Source: Pseudalkalibacillus sp051842935 (GTDB lineage Bacteria; Bacillota; Bacilli; Bacillales; Fictibacillaceae). From it: a stretch of 64,000 bases of DNA. The notes beneath the pieces are model-generated. The model saw only the letters and a program-made list of their open reading frames with translations. It was not told the origin of the DNA and ran no database searches. The translations under genes were made by a program, and so were the position numbers. The stretch lies in contig NZ_JBPXRR010000002.1 in the NCBI RefSeq assembly GCF_051842935.1, positions 124,001 to 188,000 on the forward strand. The letters run 5' to 3'. Of the stretch, positions 26,338-35,740 are shown one piece after another (the stretch's first letter is position 1; each line of letters starts with the position of its first letter).

Positions 26338-26369
26338 CACCCCCACCTAAAGTGTATGAGGTGGGGGTG
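26338..26369 (-). terminator. Hairpin between PH-like gene and MFS gene, covering the MFS ribosome site
   Basis: CACCCCCACCT (26338-26348) pairs perfectly with AGGTGGGGGTG (26359-26369). It follows the stop of the upstream minus-strand gene (26413) and contains the Shine-Dalgarno sequence of the MFS gene, so it may be both terminator and translational lid. No T tract follows. Confidence 0.55.
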
Positions 26370-26412
26370 GGAAAGAGACATGCATTCCATAATATATATA
26401 AATATCTATGCT

Positions 26413-27048
26413 TTAACTATATTGATTTGAAAGATTCAATACTAAGTCACCAAATCGTTTTAGTTGCTTTTGATCAAATATTTCATCGAACTCTAATTTC
26501 TTCACACCATACTGGATTTTAAAACCTCGTTCAAGAACTCCATCTTTAAACCATTTCACATCTTTAATTGTTTGATATCTGAACTTTTGCTGATAATCAC
26601 TATGGTCCGCAACAAACCAAACCCTTTTATTCGTTGCGATCAAGTAACCTTTCATTTCCTTCTTACTGGATTTATCGAACTCACAGTGGATAAACGATAG
26701 TCCTTTTTCATCCTTTTCGAATATTGTGTTTAAAATATTTAAGAAACGGGCTTTATTACGTTTAACTTCATTGAACTCATAGTCCGTATATTCTAATTGA
26801 TGGACGTCGACTAACTTATAAAGAATGGAAAGGACTTCCTTTTCTTCTCTAGCTTTGCGCTCCTCTTGTTCTTTTAGAGTTTGTTCTCGCTTGGCCTGAG
26901 CTTCGGCTTTTTTCTTTGCTTTTTCCTCTTCTTTTTCCGCACGATATGTTTCTACTTTTTCTTTAATCACATTTTGGTCGCTTTTTTTGGTTAACATCTT
27001 AACAAATGTGTCTTCAACTTTATAACAAACCTTTTGATAAATCCCCAT
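26413..27048 (-). CDS. Coiled-coil protein with YokE-like PH domain
   Basis: 211 aa. A Lys/Glu/Ala-rich coiled coil spans about residues 25-75. The C-terminal 100 residues read like a bacterial PH-type domain (GYLIATNKRVWFVADHS then FRYQTIKDVKWFKDG). Bacterial PH domains of this kind often bind membranes or partner proteins. ATG 27048 is chosen because GAGAGGTG is correctly spaced; a GTG nine bases upstream lies within that site. It follows the YHYH/Excalibur gene by 15 nt and is probably co-transcribed. Confidence 0.75.
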   Translation of the reverse strand: MGIYQKVCYKVEDTFVKMLTKKSDQNVIKEKVETYRAEKEEEKAKKKAEAQAKREQTLKEQEERKAREEKEVLSILYKLVDVHQLEYTDYEFNEVKRNKARFLNILNTIFEKDEKGLSFIHCEFDKSSKKEMKGYLIATNKRVWFVADHSDYQQKFRYQTIKDVKWFKDGVLERGFKIQYGVKKLEFDEIFDQKQLKRFGDLVLNLSNQYS

Positions 27049-27063
27049 AATCGTCACCTCTCA

Positions 27064-28287
27064 TCAGGCAATCATTTTTTTTGCTACATAAAATCTACGT
27101 CCAAGCCATCCTGTAATCAGTGCAACAAAACCGAGAGCCGTTTGAGTGTTCTCTTTTTGTTGTTGATCTTGATACTCTTCTGCTCCAATTTCATAATAAT
27201 GATTAAAAATTTTCTTAGAAGCGATATATTTTTCAGGAATTTCAAGTACTTTACCAGATTGGCCCATGTTGTATGCTAGACTCTGGATTTCCTTCACTTC
27301 AGTATTTGAATTAAATCCTTCCTTGTACCATTCAACGTATTTATCTTTTTTGAGATTAGGCTTTTTGAAATTGACATATTTAAAAGCGTCTTGATAACCC
27401 TTGTCAAAATATCTTTGCTTTAGTTTCTTTTGACCCTCTTCAAACCCTTTACTGTATGATTTTAAGAAATTTTCTTCAAGACCGTTCAATTCTTCTTGAA
27501 TATCATCTTTTCCATTCTTGAAACCCATCGCATAGTATTCTTTCTCTTTTTCTTTGATTCTTTCATTTAATGCTTTGTTAAATCCAGATTCATATGATGA
27601 TTTTAAACTTACATTCTTATTGTATTTTCCTGGTAATTCGAGCTTGTCGGTTTTCTGCCCTAATGCGTAACCCTCTTTCTCTGCTTGTTCCTTTTCGGCA
27701 TTAATTTTACTCTTTCCCTCTTCATAACCTTTTTTATATGCAGATCTATAGCCTTCTATATATGCATCAGAACCTTTAACAGGTGTTGAATTACTCTCTT
27801 TTTCTGAGTACCCATCACTCAGACCTCTTTTATATCCTTCAGTTTCACCATTTGCTTTATCTTTTGCTGCATTTTGTTTTGCGATTTGTTCGGGACTCCC
27901 ATTAATTTTAGATGTGTCATATCCACTTGGTGCTTCACACGGTATCCCATCATCTACAGTATTACCCCATCCATCTAAGTTCTCCGGATCATATGTTTTG
28001 GAATAGCCTTTAGCATTCCAGTACTTTACCACTTCTTCATAACTTGAGAAGTCAGAACAATCTTTGTCTGCTGATTGGTTACTAGATGAACCCGTTGACG
28101 AACCTCCCGAAGAACTACCTCCACCTCCATTATGGTAATGATAACCGCTACACAGTCCTTTAGCCTTAGATTTCTCAGAACAGTTATGACCACCACTACT
28201 GTCAGTTCTACCAGAATGAGCAGATACCAAATCAACGTTTGAAACAGATAGTAAAAGAATGATAAATAATAACGATAATTTCTTCAT
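27064..28287 (-). CDS. Secreted YHYH / Excalibur-domain surface protein with repeats
   Basis: 407 aa. A signal peptide (about 1-23) is followed by a YHYH motif (AHSGRTDSSGGHNC...YHYHNGG), a Ser/Gly linker and an Excalibur-like calcium motif (DCSDF...DPENLDGWGNTVDDGIPCE, about 77-118). Residues 150-370 hold many Gly/Tyr repeats of the form Y-x-x-G-[FY]-x-x-[AG], probably a long helical stalk. A C-terminal hydrophobic segment with basic tail suggests a membrane anchor. It is probably a cell-surface protein, and its role is unknown. First gene of a two-gene operon with the PH-domain protein. Confidence 0.82.
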   Translation of the reverse strand: MKKLSLLFIILLLSVSNVDLVSAHSGRTDSSGGHNCSEKSKAKGLCSGYHYHNGGGGSSSGGSSTGSSSNQSADKDCSDFSSYEEVVKYWNAKGYSKTYDPENLDGWGNTVDDGIPCEAPSGYDTSKINGSPEQIAKQNAAKDKANGETEGYKRGLSDGYSEKESNSTPVKGSDAYIEGYRSAYKKGYEEGKSKINAEKEQAEKEGYALGQKTDKLELPGKYNKNVSLKSSYESGFNKALNERIKEKEKEYYAMGFKNGKDDIQEELNGLEENFLKSYSKGFEEGQKKLKQRYFDKGYQDAFKYVNFKKPNLKKDKYVEWYKEGFNSNTEVKEIQSLAYNMGQSGKVLEIPEKYIASKKIFNHYYEIGAEEYQDQQQKENTQTALGFVALITGWLGRRFYVAKKMIA

Positions 28288-28447
28288 GTTGCATCCCTTT
28301 CCATAATTTTCTTTTATTTTAATATAATATATATTGTATTGGTAGACTTTTTTCCATAAAAAAACAGCCCCAATAATTTTTAAGAGACTGTTCTAAATAT
28401 GAATGAATTTATATACTTAACTTACATAAAATACCGTTACTCTCATA

Positions 28448-29920
28448 TTATGTTCCACAATAAGTAACGAAAGGTTGATCCGTTTCTGGAAGTTTACAAT
28501 ACTCCTGCTGATCATTTTCGTGGGAATACGGATTAGAAAGAGCATCGAGAAGTTCCATCATTACTCCAAAATCACTCTGTTCTGTTGCTGCTTTTAAAGC
28601 TTCTTCCACTCTGTGATTTCTCGGAATAACTGCTGGGTTGTTGTCTTTCATCAATTGTTGAGAGTCCTCATTCGATTGCTCTTGGCGTTCAAGTCTCTCC
28701 TGCCAGCGTTTTTTCCACTCTTCGTACTCTGAGCTCTTCAACAAATCTTCGGTTCCTTCATATTCCTTATCAAAAGTCAGGGCTAGGAATGTGTTGGTGT
28801 AGTCGGCTTTGTTTTCTTGCATGAGTTTAAGCAAGTCTTCAAATAGTTTTTCGTCTTCTTTTTCTTCGTTAAAGAGCCCGAGTTTTTTGCGCATGCCGTT
28901 TAGCCAGTGAGCATAGTAGAAGTCGGCGAAATATCCAAGTTCTTTTTCAGCTAGTTTGATCGCTTCCTTCTGGTCTTCGTGAATGAGTGGCAGTAGCGTT
29001 TCTGCAAATCGAGCAAGATTCCACGCTCCGATGGCTGGTTGGTTACGATATGCATAGCGTCCTTGCGTGTCGATCGAACTGAAGACTGTTGCTGGGTCGA
29101 ATGTATCCATGAACGCGCATGGCCCGTAGTCGATCGTTTCACCGCTGAGTGCCATATTATCTGTATTCATGACACCATGAATGAAACCGACGAGCTGCCA
29201 TTTGGCGATCAACTCCGCTTGTCGCTTCATTACTTCCTTCAACAAGGTTAGATAACGCTCTGGACCTTCCTCTTTTATATACGAGTAATGGCGATCAATC
29301 GTATACTCTGCGAGTTCTTTCAATTCATCTAAATCATCGCCTTTTCCGGCTACATATTGGAACGTTCCGACACGAATGTGGCTAGATGCGACACGAGTCA
29401 ATATCGCTCCTGGCAATGCGGTTTCTCGATAGATTGGTTCACCAGTAGTCACCACTGCTAAGCTGCGTGTTGTCGGGATTCCGAGACCATGCATCGCTTC
29501 ACTGATAATGTACTCACGTAGCATCGGTCCGAGGGCTGCTCGTCCATCTCCTCCACGAGAGTAAGGTGTGCGACCAGATCCTTTGAGTTGGATATCGAAT
29601 CGTTTTCCGTCCGGTGTAATATGCTCACCAATCATCATCGCTCGTCCATCGCCTAACATGGTGAAGTTTCCGAATTGGTGTCCAGCATACGCTTGCGCCA
29701 GAGGCAGTGCAGCTTCTGGGACACTGTTTCCTGCGAACACCTCAATTCCTTCTTCACCTTGGAGTGCTTTTTTATCTAATCCGAGTTGTTCTGCTAATTT
29801 TCCATTAAAGATAATCAGTTTCGGGTCTTGTACTGGGTTCGGTTCAATCTTGGAGTAGAAGGATTCGGGCAGTTGTGCGTAACTGTTGTCAAAGTTCCAT
29901 CCTGCGTTTGTCACTTCCAT
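28448..29920 (-). CDS. selO: Protein adenylyltransferase SelO (YdiU/UPF0061)
   Basis: 490 aa pseudokinase-fold enzyme that transfers AMP from ATP to Ser, Thr or Tyr of target proteins. Visible motifs are GDGRAMMIGE (90-99), KGSGRTPYSRGGDGRA (113-128, Lys113), HGVMNTDN (249-256) and the metal-binding DYGP (264-267). The C-terminus ends with Cys near residues 476 and 488, matching the redox-active Cys found in many SelO proteins (selenocysteine in some). The ATG follows GGAGAG. Monocistronic. Confidence 0.95.
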   Translation of the reverse strand: MEVTNAGWNFDNSYAQLPESFYSKIEPNPVQDPKLIIFNGKLAEQLGLDKKALQGEEGIEVFAGNSVPEAALPLAQAYAGHQFGNFTMLGDGRAMMIGEHITPDGKRFDIQLKGSGRTPYSRGGDGRAALGPMLREYIISEAMHGLGIPTTRSLAVVTTGEPIYRETALPGAILTRVASSHIRVGTFQYVAGKGDDLDELKELAEYTIDRHYSYIKEEGPERYLTLLKEVMKRQAELIAKWQLVGFIHGVMNTDNMALSGETIDYGPCAFMDTFDPATVFSSIDTQGRYAYRNQPAIGAWNLARFAETLLPLIHEDQKEAIKLAEKELGYFADFYYAHWLNGMRKKLGLFNEEKEDEKLFEDLLKLMQENKADYTNTFLALTFDKEYEGTEDLLKSSEYEEWKKRWQERLERQEQSNEDSQQLMKDNNPAVIPRNHRVEEALKAATEQSDFGVMMELLDALSNPYSHENDQQEYCKLPETDQPFVTYCGT

Positions 29921-30004
29921 CTCTCCTTTCCATTAATCAATCATATTTATGAGAACGTCTTTAGTGTTACTTTTTACCGTTTTCATATACTCTAACACAT
30001 TTAA

Positions 30005-30035
30005 AAAACTGAGTTGAATCGCTCAACTCAGTTTT
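30005..30035 (-). terminator. Terminator of the ABC-2 exporter operon
   Basis: A perfect 13-bp stem (30005-30017 with 30023-30035) is followed on the minus strand by a TTTTTTAA tract. Confidence 0.9.
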
Positions 30036-30039
30036 CGTC

Positions 30040-31131
30040 TTATTCCCATTTAAAAACATAACTTGCGAGTGCGAATCCGCCTATGAGCCATGCACCTAGG
30101 ATCAGCGTTTCGGTTCCTAACTGCATGATGGATGTTCCGATGTTCATCGTTTCGCGTAACGCTGAGCTTAAATGCGCAATCGGTAAAACCTTTACGATCG
30201 GCTGGATCCAGTCAGGCATGTTGCTGATCGGGAAGAACACGCCACCGAGGAACAGCATCGGGAAGGATGCGAATCCTGCAATCGGTCCTGCACTTTCCGG
30301 GTTTTTCGCAATACCAGCTATAATGAAGCCGATCGCCATAAAGGCGAGTGTCCCCAACGCAATGAAAAAGATCAACGCGAGCCAGGAACCGACGACATTG
30401 ATGTTAAAAATGAGGTCGGCAATCAACACGACGAGCAATGCCTGTGTTCCGTTCAATGCTAAACGCGCTGTAATTTGTGCGGCGATGAACGTCGATGCTT
30501 TCAAGCGTGTCCCTTGCATACGTCGCAAAATCCCGCGTTCACGCCATGCGGAAATTTGCCCTGCTACCCCGTTCATGTTGTTGCTCATGATCATCATCGC
30601 GACAATCCCTGGTACCAGGAAGTCGATGTAACGGATGTTGAGCGCTTCGATTCCGACTTTCTCTACCGTTACGACTGGCTGATAGTCGACCAGCTGTTTG
30701 CTGTATTGATCGATGATGCCGTTCACGACCGTCAGTCCAAGCTCAGCAGTCGTTAAATTTTTCTCATTATAATAGACCGGAAGTGAGAAGGCGTCATTCC
30801 CGTCCTCCAAACTCGTTTCATATCCTTCAGGAATCTCAATCAGTAGCTGGATGTCACCATTTTCAACGGCATCCTTTCCTGCTTCTACTTTTTCATAAGA
30901 ATCGGTTTGAATCCCTTCGTTCTTGTAAAATAAATCTCTCAACTCTTTGGATGCTTCGGTATCATCCAGATCGACCATCCCGACGTTCAAAGATAGCGAA
31001 TTGCCACCACCGACAAAGGAGCCGAGGGCGAGCATCAGTATGACAGGGAAGAGTAAGGTGAAGAACAACACTTGCTTGTTCCGCGCAAAGATCCGGAGTT
31101 GTGCTACGGTTAACTGCCAATATGCTCTCAT
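30040..31131 (-). CDS. ABC-2 type exporter permease
   Basis: 363 aa. One N-terminal membrane helix, a roughly 140-residue extracytoplasmic region, then five C-terminal membrane segments, the YhgE/LinH-type ABC-2 layout. The segment NMNGVAGQISAWRERGILRRMQGT is typical of drug-export permeases. The substrate is unknown. It overlaps the ATPase gene by 4 nt (ATGA) and works with it. Confidence 0.9.
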   Translation of the reverse strand: MRAYWQLTVAQLRIFARNKQVLFFTLLFPVILMLALGSFVGGGNSLSLNVGMVDLDDTEASKELRDLFYKNEGIQTDSYEKVEAGKDAVENGDIQLLIEIPEGYETSLEDGNDAFSLPVYYNEKNLTTAELGLTVVNGIIDQYSKQLVDYQPVVTVEKVGIEALNIRYIDFLVPGIVAMMIMSNNMNGVAGQISAWRERGILRRMQGTRLKASTFIAAQITARLALNGTQALLVVLIADLIFNINVVGSWLALIFFIALGTLAFMAIGFIIAGIAKNPESAGPIAGFASFPMLFLGGVFFPISNMPDWIQPIVKVLPIAHLSSALRETMNIGTSIMQLGTETLILGAWLIGGFALASYVFKWE

Positions 31132-32054
31132 GATTCTCGTAAACTCCTCCCTGTCATATGGATGAACACATCCTCAAGTGTGGCGGTGCGCGTTTGGAGA
31201 TCTTCAATGTGCAAATCGTGTTCAGCCGATACTTGAATGAGCGAAGTGAGCGCAAGCTGTAGATTATCCGTAAACAGTTGCACGAAAGTGTCTTTAATCG
31301 ACACTTCCTCTACCCCGTCCATCTCCATGAACCATTCCTTCTCAGGCGGATTGGACAGACGGAATTCGACTGTGCTTGTCGCCTCCAACTTTTTCACGAG
31401 ATTCGTTGGCGTGTCGAGCGCAATCAACTCGCCTTGATCCATGATCCCGATCCGGTCACAGAGCACATGGGCTTCATCCATATAATGTGTTGATAAAAGA
31501 ACCGTTTTTCCACGTTCCTTCAATCGGAGCACAATATCCCATAACGTTCTCCTCGCCTGTGGATCGAGTCCCGTCGTCGGCTCATCCAGGAACACGATCT
31601 CAGGATCATGGATGAGCGCGAGCGCAATCGCGAGCCGCTGCTTCTGTCCTCCAGAAAGCCCCTTGATGCGGTCCTTCCTTTTTTCCGTTAAAAGCATATC
31701 ATCCACCAACTGATCGAGGTCCACATTCTTCGGGTAGAAGCTCGCATACAGATGCAAGATTTCTTCCACTTTTAAAAGTTCAAATAAAGAAGTCGATTGG
31801 AGCTGGACGCCGATGACCTCTTTCACTTGATTCACTTGTTTTCGGACGTCAAAGCCTGCAAGTGCTGCCGTCCCTTCATCCGGTTTACGGAGACCGACGA
31901 GCATTTCAATCGTCGTCGTCTTACCTGCACCATTCGGTCCAAGCAGACCGAAAATCTCACCTTTCTTTACCTGGAACTCCACACCGTTCACGGCGGTAAA
32001 GGTGCCGTAGCGTTTCACCAACCCTTTTACATCCACCATCGTTTCCGTACTCAT
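31128..32054 (-). CDS. ABC exporter ATP-binding protein
   Basis: 308 aa. Walker A GPNGAGKTT at about 39-47, signature LSGGQKQR, Walker B IVFLDEPTTG. The C-terminal extension after residue 215 matches drug-export ATPases. ATG 32054 is used because AAGGGGGCAGG lies upstream; a longer frame to 32150 has no ribosome site. It drives the ABC-2 permease encoded immediately downstream. Confidence 0.92.
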   Translation of the reverse strand: MSTETMVDVKGLVKRYGTFTAVNGVEFQVKKGEIFGLLGPNGAGKTTTIEMLVGLRKPDEGTAALAGFDVRKQVNQVKEVIGVQLQSTSLFELLKVEEILHLYASFYPKNVDLDQLVDDMLLTEKRKDRIKGLSGGQKQRLAIALALIHDPEIVFLDEPTTGLDPQARRTLWDIVLRLKERGKTVLLSTHYMDEAHVLCDRIGIMDQGELIALDTPTNLVKKLEATSTVEFRLSNPPEKEWFMEMDGVEEVSIKDTFVQLFTDNLQLALTSLIQVSAEHDLHIEDLQTRTATLEDVFIHMTGRSLRES

Positions 32055-32122
32055 AACCTGCCCCCTTATGTATGAAAAAAGAAACAGCCCGATTATGAGC
32101 TGTTCTTGAGGTTCTTCTTCAA

Positions 32123-32551
32123 TTATACGCGATGATGGTCTGCCCGCCAATTTTGTATCGCCTTTTTAATATCATCTGGCTTAAGATTTTCAGCCTTCGC
32201 GCGTTCCGCCAAATCCAGGTATTCTTCATCTGATGCGAACCGGAGTGCAATCACCTGGGCAGTCGTGAGCTCAGGATCTAATAGATTGCCAGTCAGGCGG
32301 TAATGTCGGAAGTTTTCCTCGGCCCGGATGACCCGGTCCTGAACTTTTAACGCATATAACCGGACAATGGACCCAACTAAAAGAAGTGTGAGCAGCATGA
32401 ATAGGACAACCAGGCTAAGAAGCCACTGATCGACGATGTTCTGGATGATGAAGGTGACCGATAAAATAAGCGTGATAAGTGCAAGAACCGTAAGTGCCTT
32501 ATGGAACTTCGGATCGATTTTGCGGTGGTTTTGATAGTTTTGTTCTGACAA
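32123..32551 (-). CDS. DUF6526-type small membrane protein
   Basis: About 142 aa with two adjacent membrane helices near residues 22-70, flanked by polar regions. It reads LSEQNYQNHRKIDPKFH at the start and ends with DDIKKAIQNWRADHHRV. I link it to DUF6526 from memory, with moderate confidence. The start is TTG 32551, with GAGGAGGT ahead at good spacing; a longer frame to 32581 would include that site. It lies upstream of the exporter operon, which may share its transcript. Confidence 0.75.
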   Translation of the reverse strand: MSEQNYQNHRKIDPKFHKALTVLALITLILSVTFIIQNIVDQWLLSLVVLFMLLTLLLVGSIVRLYALKVQDRVIRAEENFRHYRLTGNLLDPELTTAQVIALRFASDEEYLDLAERAKAENLKPDDIKKAIQNWRADHHRV

Positions 32552-32706
32552 GAATATGACCTCCTCTATTATGTAAGCCATCTAAAGTATATCGTTTCTA
32601 CCGCAGGAATAGAACGATAAATGCCTTTCCTACGGTACAGCCAAAAATATTTTTTGTAAAAATGAGAAAATTATGTCATTTTTTTAGCTCGTTCATGTAT
32701 TATAAA

Positions 32707-32722
32707 TAGTAGAAATCTACTA
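32707..32722. promoter_or_regulatory. 16-bp palindrome TAGTAGAAATCTACTA, possible operator
   Basis: Two perfect 7-bp arms flank AA, 21 bp before the NSS transporter ATG and overlapping a TATAAAT-rich promoter region. The position suits a repressor operator, but no regulator is identified. Confidence 0.45.
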
Positions 32723-32743
32723 ATTTACAAGGGGGTTGTTTAA

Positions 32744-34105
32744 ATGAGTCAAGGGTTGGAGCAACAAGCCCGTGAACAGTGGAAGACGCGTACTGGCTTT
32801 ATGCTAGCTTCGATGGGTTCCGCAATCGGGTTGGGGAACATTTGGAAGTTTCCGTACATTACGGGTGAAAATGGGGGAGCCGCATTTATTATCGTTTATT
32901 TGATCTGTATCGCCCTCATCGGTATTCCGATCATGCTTGCGGAATTTGCAGTCGGTCGAAATACACAAAAGGATGCCGTCGGTTCATTCAGAGAATTGAC
33001 ACCAGGTAAGCCATGGTTTATCACCGGTATTTTTGGAGTAGCAGCTGCATTTCTCATTCTTTCATTCTATGGAGTTGTAGCAGGTTGGGCATTATCGTAT
33101 ACGACTAAAGCAATGAGTGGGGATCTCCTCGCTATCCCTGCTGATCAAATGGGTGACGCTTTCGGTGGGTTCATCGGAAACGCTCTCAGTCCGATTCTTT
33201 GGCAGACCTTATTCATGGCCATCGTCATTATCGTTGTTGTAAGAGGTATTAAGGAAGGTATTGAGAAATGGAATAAAATCTTGATGCCGACACTAGCAGT
33301 CCTTTTGGTTATATTGGTTATCCGAGCTGTAACGTTACCAGGTGCAGGTGAAGGAGTTTCCTTCCTACTATCACCTGATTTCTCAGCACTGAATGCAAAT
33401 GCAATTCTGGTTGCTTTAGGTCACGCGTTCTTCTCCCTCAGCTTAGGGATGGGTACGATGATTACGTACGGTAGTTATGTACCGAAGAACGTGAACCTTC
33501 CTACTGCAGCAACTGGTGTCAGCTTAGCAGATACAGGTTTTGCATTGTTGGCAGGTTTGGCAATCTTCCCAGCGGTCTTCGCGTTCGGCATGGATCCAGG
33601 TGCAGGACCGGGATTGATTTTCGTCACACTTCCGGCTGTTTTTGAAATGATGCCATTCGGTCAATTCTTCTCAGTCCTATTCTTCTTATTGATTTCAATG
33701 GCAGCGTTAACCTCTGCTATTTCAATCCTTGAAGTACCGGTTGCGTACTTCATGCGTAAGTTCGAATGGACTCGTAAAAAGGCAACTTGGATTATCGGTA
33801 CAATCATCTTCTTGTTCGGAATTCCATCTTCCCTTTCTCTTGGAGCTTGGGGTGGATTCACAATCTTCGGTCTAGGCTTCTTCGATGCCGTTGACTATCT
33901 TGCATCCAACATCCTTCTCCCACTCGGTGGATTGTTGACTGCACTATTCGTAGGATGGGCACTTGGCAAGCAGAAGTCCCTTGAAATCGGTGGGCTCAGC
34001 GAAGCAAGTGTGTGGGGCAAACTTTGGATCCTTTCCTTACGATTTGTCGCACCAGTATTGATTCTACTTGTTATGGCTTCCGTTTTAGGATTCCTAACGT
34101 TTTAA
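32744..34105 (+). CDS. Sodium-dependent transporter (NSS/SNF family)
   Basis: 453 aa with about eleven or twelve membrane segments, LeuT-like. The first helix carries the diagnostic MLASMGSAIGLGNIWKFPYITGENGGAA-type motif (about residues 18-46), including the Gly-Ser-Ala-Ile-Gly-Leu-Gly-Asn sodium-site stretch. It imports a small solute, probably an amino acid or betaine, with Na+. ATG follows AAGGGGG. Monocistronic with terminator. Confidence 0.92.
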   Translation: MSQGLEQQAREQWKTRTGFMLASMGSAIGLGNIWKFPYITGENGGAAFIIVYLICIALIGIPIMLAEFAVGRNTQKDAVGSFRELTPGKPWFITGIFGVAAAFLILSFYGVVAGWALSYTTKAMSGDLLAIPADQMGDAFGGFIGNALSPILWQTLFMAIVIIVVVRGIKEGIEKWNKILMPTLAVLLVILVIRAVTLPGAGEGVSFLLSPDFSALNANAILVALGHAFFSLSLGMGTMITYGSYVPKNVNLPTAATGVSLADTGFALLAGLAIFPAVFAFGMDPGAGPGLIFVTLPAVFEMMPFGQFFSVLFFLLISMAALTSAISILEVPVAYFMRKFEWTRKKATWIIGTIIFLFGIPSSLSLGAWGGFTIFGLGFFDAVDYLASNILLPLGGLLTALFVGWALGKQKSLEIGGLSEASVWGKLWILSLRFVAPVLILLVMASVLGFLTF

Positions 34106-34111
34106 TTGGGG

Positions 34112-34150
34112 ACGGTTCTCTTGCTTCAACAGCAGGAGAACCGTTTTTTA
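34112..34150 (+). terminator. Terminator of the NSS transporter gene
   Basis: A stem of about 14 bp (34112-34125 with 34131-34144, one G-T pair) is followed by TTTTTTA. Confidence 0.9.
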
Positions 34151-34858
34151 TTATGCCTTTCTCTTCTCCCTCCTCATCAGCATCTCCATCGGAAGGTACG
34201 TGATAAAGAAGACAATGACCGCTGCGAATTCAAGATTGATGTAGTATAGAACTCCGGATCCGAAAAAGGACAATATCGTTTCAGATTCGGTCGGGTTGGC
34301 TAAGTAAAAGAAGTTGGTGTCCAACAGAAGATTAAGGAAGAAGATCGGAACAGCGATGGCATTGATAAGAACGAATCCGGTCCAGATCGCTTTCCTCGGA
34401 ACTCGATAACCCTCGTATACGATGAAGTATAAGACCGTCCACGTAATCGCTGCATGATGGAGAAAGTATTTAAGAAAGCGGAAATGAGGAAATTGATAAA
34501 ACACTTCAGGAGTCAGGATGCTTAAGAACGGCGGAATCAGCCCTGTGAAAAACAAGAAATAGAACGCTTTTTTACTTGGTCTCAAGAAGATATATAGGGC
34601 GATGAAAGTACTGATGGAACAGAGGTGTAATGGAAGACTCGCATAATCCCATTGACCAGTTGCGACAACCCAGATTTGGCCGGACACTTCGCTCAACACC
34701 AATACCGTGAATAACGTCCATTTGATTTTGGACTTGTGGGGCTTGAGGTGCTTCCTGAATACGATCATGAAAAAGGATACAGCCAAGAACATCAATAGTA
34801 CGGTGATATGCGGAACGGAGAACAGCTCGAACGTACGCATTTCGGTAACCGAAAACAT
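34151..34858 (-). CDS. TIGR02206 / YwaF-like membrane protein
   Basis: 235 aa with about seven hydrophobic segments and the family features LPLHLCSIS and FLHHAAITW, rich in conserved His. YwaF-type proteins have no known function. It is convergent with the NSS gene and shares its terminator region. Upstream lies the second ABC-2 exporter on the same strand. Confidence 0.85.
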   Translation of the reverse strand: MFSVTEMRTFELFSVPHITVLLMFLAVSFFMIVFRKHLKPHKSKIKWTLFTVLVLSEVSGQIWVVATGQWDYASLPLHLCSISTFIALYIFLRPSKKAFYFLFFTGLIPPFLSILTPEVFYQFPHFRFLKYFLHHAAITWTVLYFIVYEGYRVPRKAIWTGFVLINAIAVPIFFLNLLLDTNFFYLANPTESETILSFFGSGVLYYINLEFAAVIVFFITYLPMEMLMRREKRKA

Positions 34859-34978
34859 GATGCCACCCCTATCCTTTTTATGAAGTTGTTACGATTAGTT
34901 TATTCGGCCCGGATAGGGTTTAAGAACAGACGCAAAAAAGACGGCCCTTCTGCAAAATGAGCAAAAGAACCGTCCCCT

Positions 34979-35740
34979 TCACACATCCCTTTTTGTAAAA
35001 ACAAGTGCGGATAGAACATAGAAGAAAATCATATGAATGAGGATGTTCAAGATTGAAAAGTTCATCGTCATCCCGTAAAACATCGGTTCACCGTAAAAGT
35101 ATTGTGAAAGATTCGTGTTTGCAAATAGGACGTATTTGAACTGTACAACCTGAAAGTGATTCATGACCGCTAGCAATATTTTGATCGACATGAGAAAGAA
35201 AATGGAAAAAGCGACCGAAAACAAACTGCTTCTGGACACAACAGAAAGCATCAATGTAAAGGTAGCAATGATGATCATTTCAAGCGTGCCGAAGAGCGTT
35301 TTCAATATGATCTTCATCAATAGCCCATCATCAATGTCCATTAATGTTGGGAAAAAGAATAGGAGCCCAAAGGACAAAGCGAACAGCAGGTGGATCGTCA
35401 CAACATAGAAGACCGAACTCACGACCGTGATGTATTTCGCGTGCAGGATCTTCAATCGGCTAACAGGCCTTGTCAGCAGCATTTTTACCGTACCTTGTGA
35501 GAATTCACTCGAAACGATATCTCCCGCAATGATTACGATTAGAAAGTTAAGCATAAAAATTAAATAGGTGCTCACATGCAGGTACTGCCAAAACGTAAAA
35601 TCTGTATTGGAATAGATGAACTTCATCCCGACCGCTACGAAAAAGTTCAGGAAAAACAACAGTCCTAATAGCACGGAAGTTCTTCGGCGTTTATATTGTT
35701 TGATATGTTCGTTCAGAACCAGCGGGTTAAAGTATGTCAT
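34979..35740 (-). CDS. ABC-2 exporter permease (bacitracin/Nat type)
   Basis: 253 aa, six predicted membrane segments. The loop SEFSQGTVKMLLTRPVSRLKI matches the conserved SxExxxGTlkxLL motif of BcrB/NatB-like permeases. It overlaps the ATPase gene by 4 nt. Together they would export a peptide, antibiotic or ion; no neighbouring biosynthetic gene decides which. Confidence 0.88.
   Translation of the reverse strand: MTYFNPLVLNEHIKQYKRRRTSVLLGLLFFLNFFVAVGMKFIYSNTDFTFWQYLHVSTYLIFMLNFLIVIIAGDIVSSEFSQGTVKMLLTRPVSRLKILHAKYITVVSSVFYVVTIHLLFALSFGLLFFFPTLMDIDDGLLMKIILKTLFGTLEMIIIATFTLMLSVVSRSSLFSVAFSIFFLMSIKILLAVMNHFQVVQFKYVLFANTNLSQYFYGEPMFYGMTMNFSILNILIHMIFFYVLSALVFTKRDV

Noticed and set aside
28448..29920. 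Selenocysteine in SelO
   Set aside because: The C-terminal positions are encoded by ordinary Cys codons, with no in-frame TGA followed by a plausible insertion element.
32055..32150. N-terminal extension of the ABC ATPase
   Set aside because: A strong AAGGGGG site precedes ATG 32054, and the extension has no family match.
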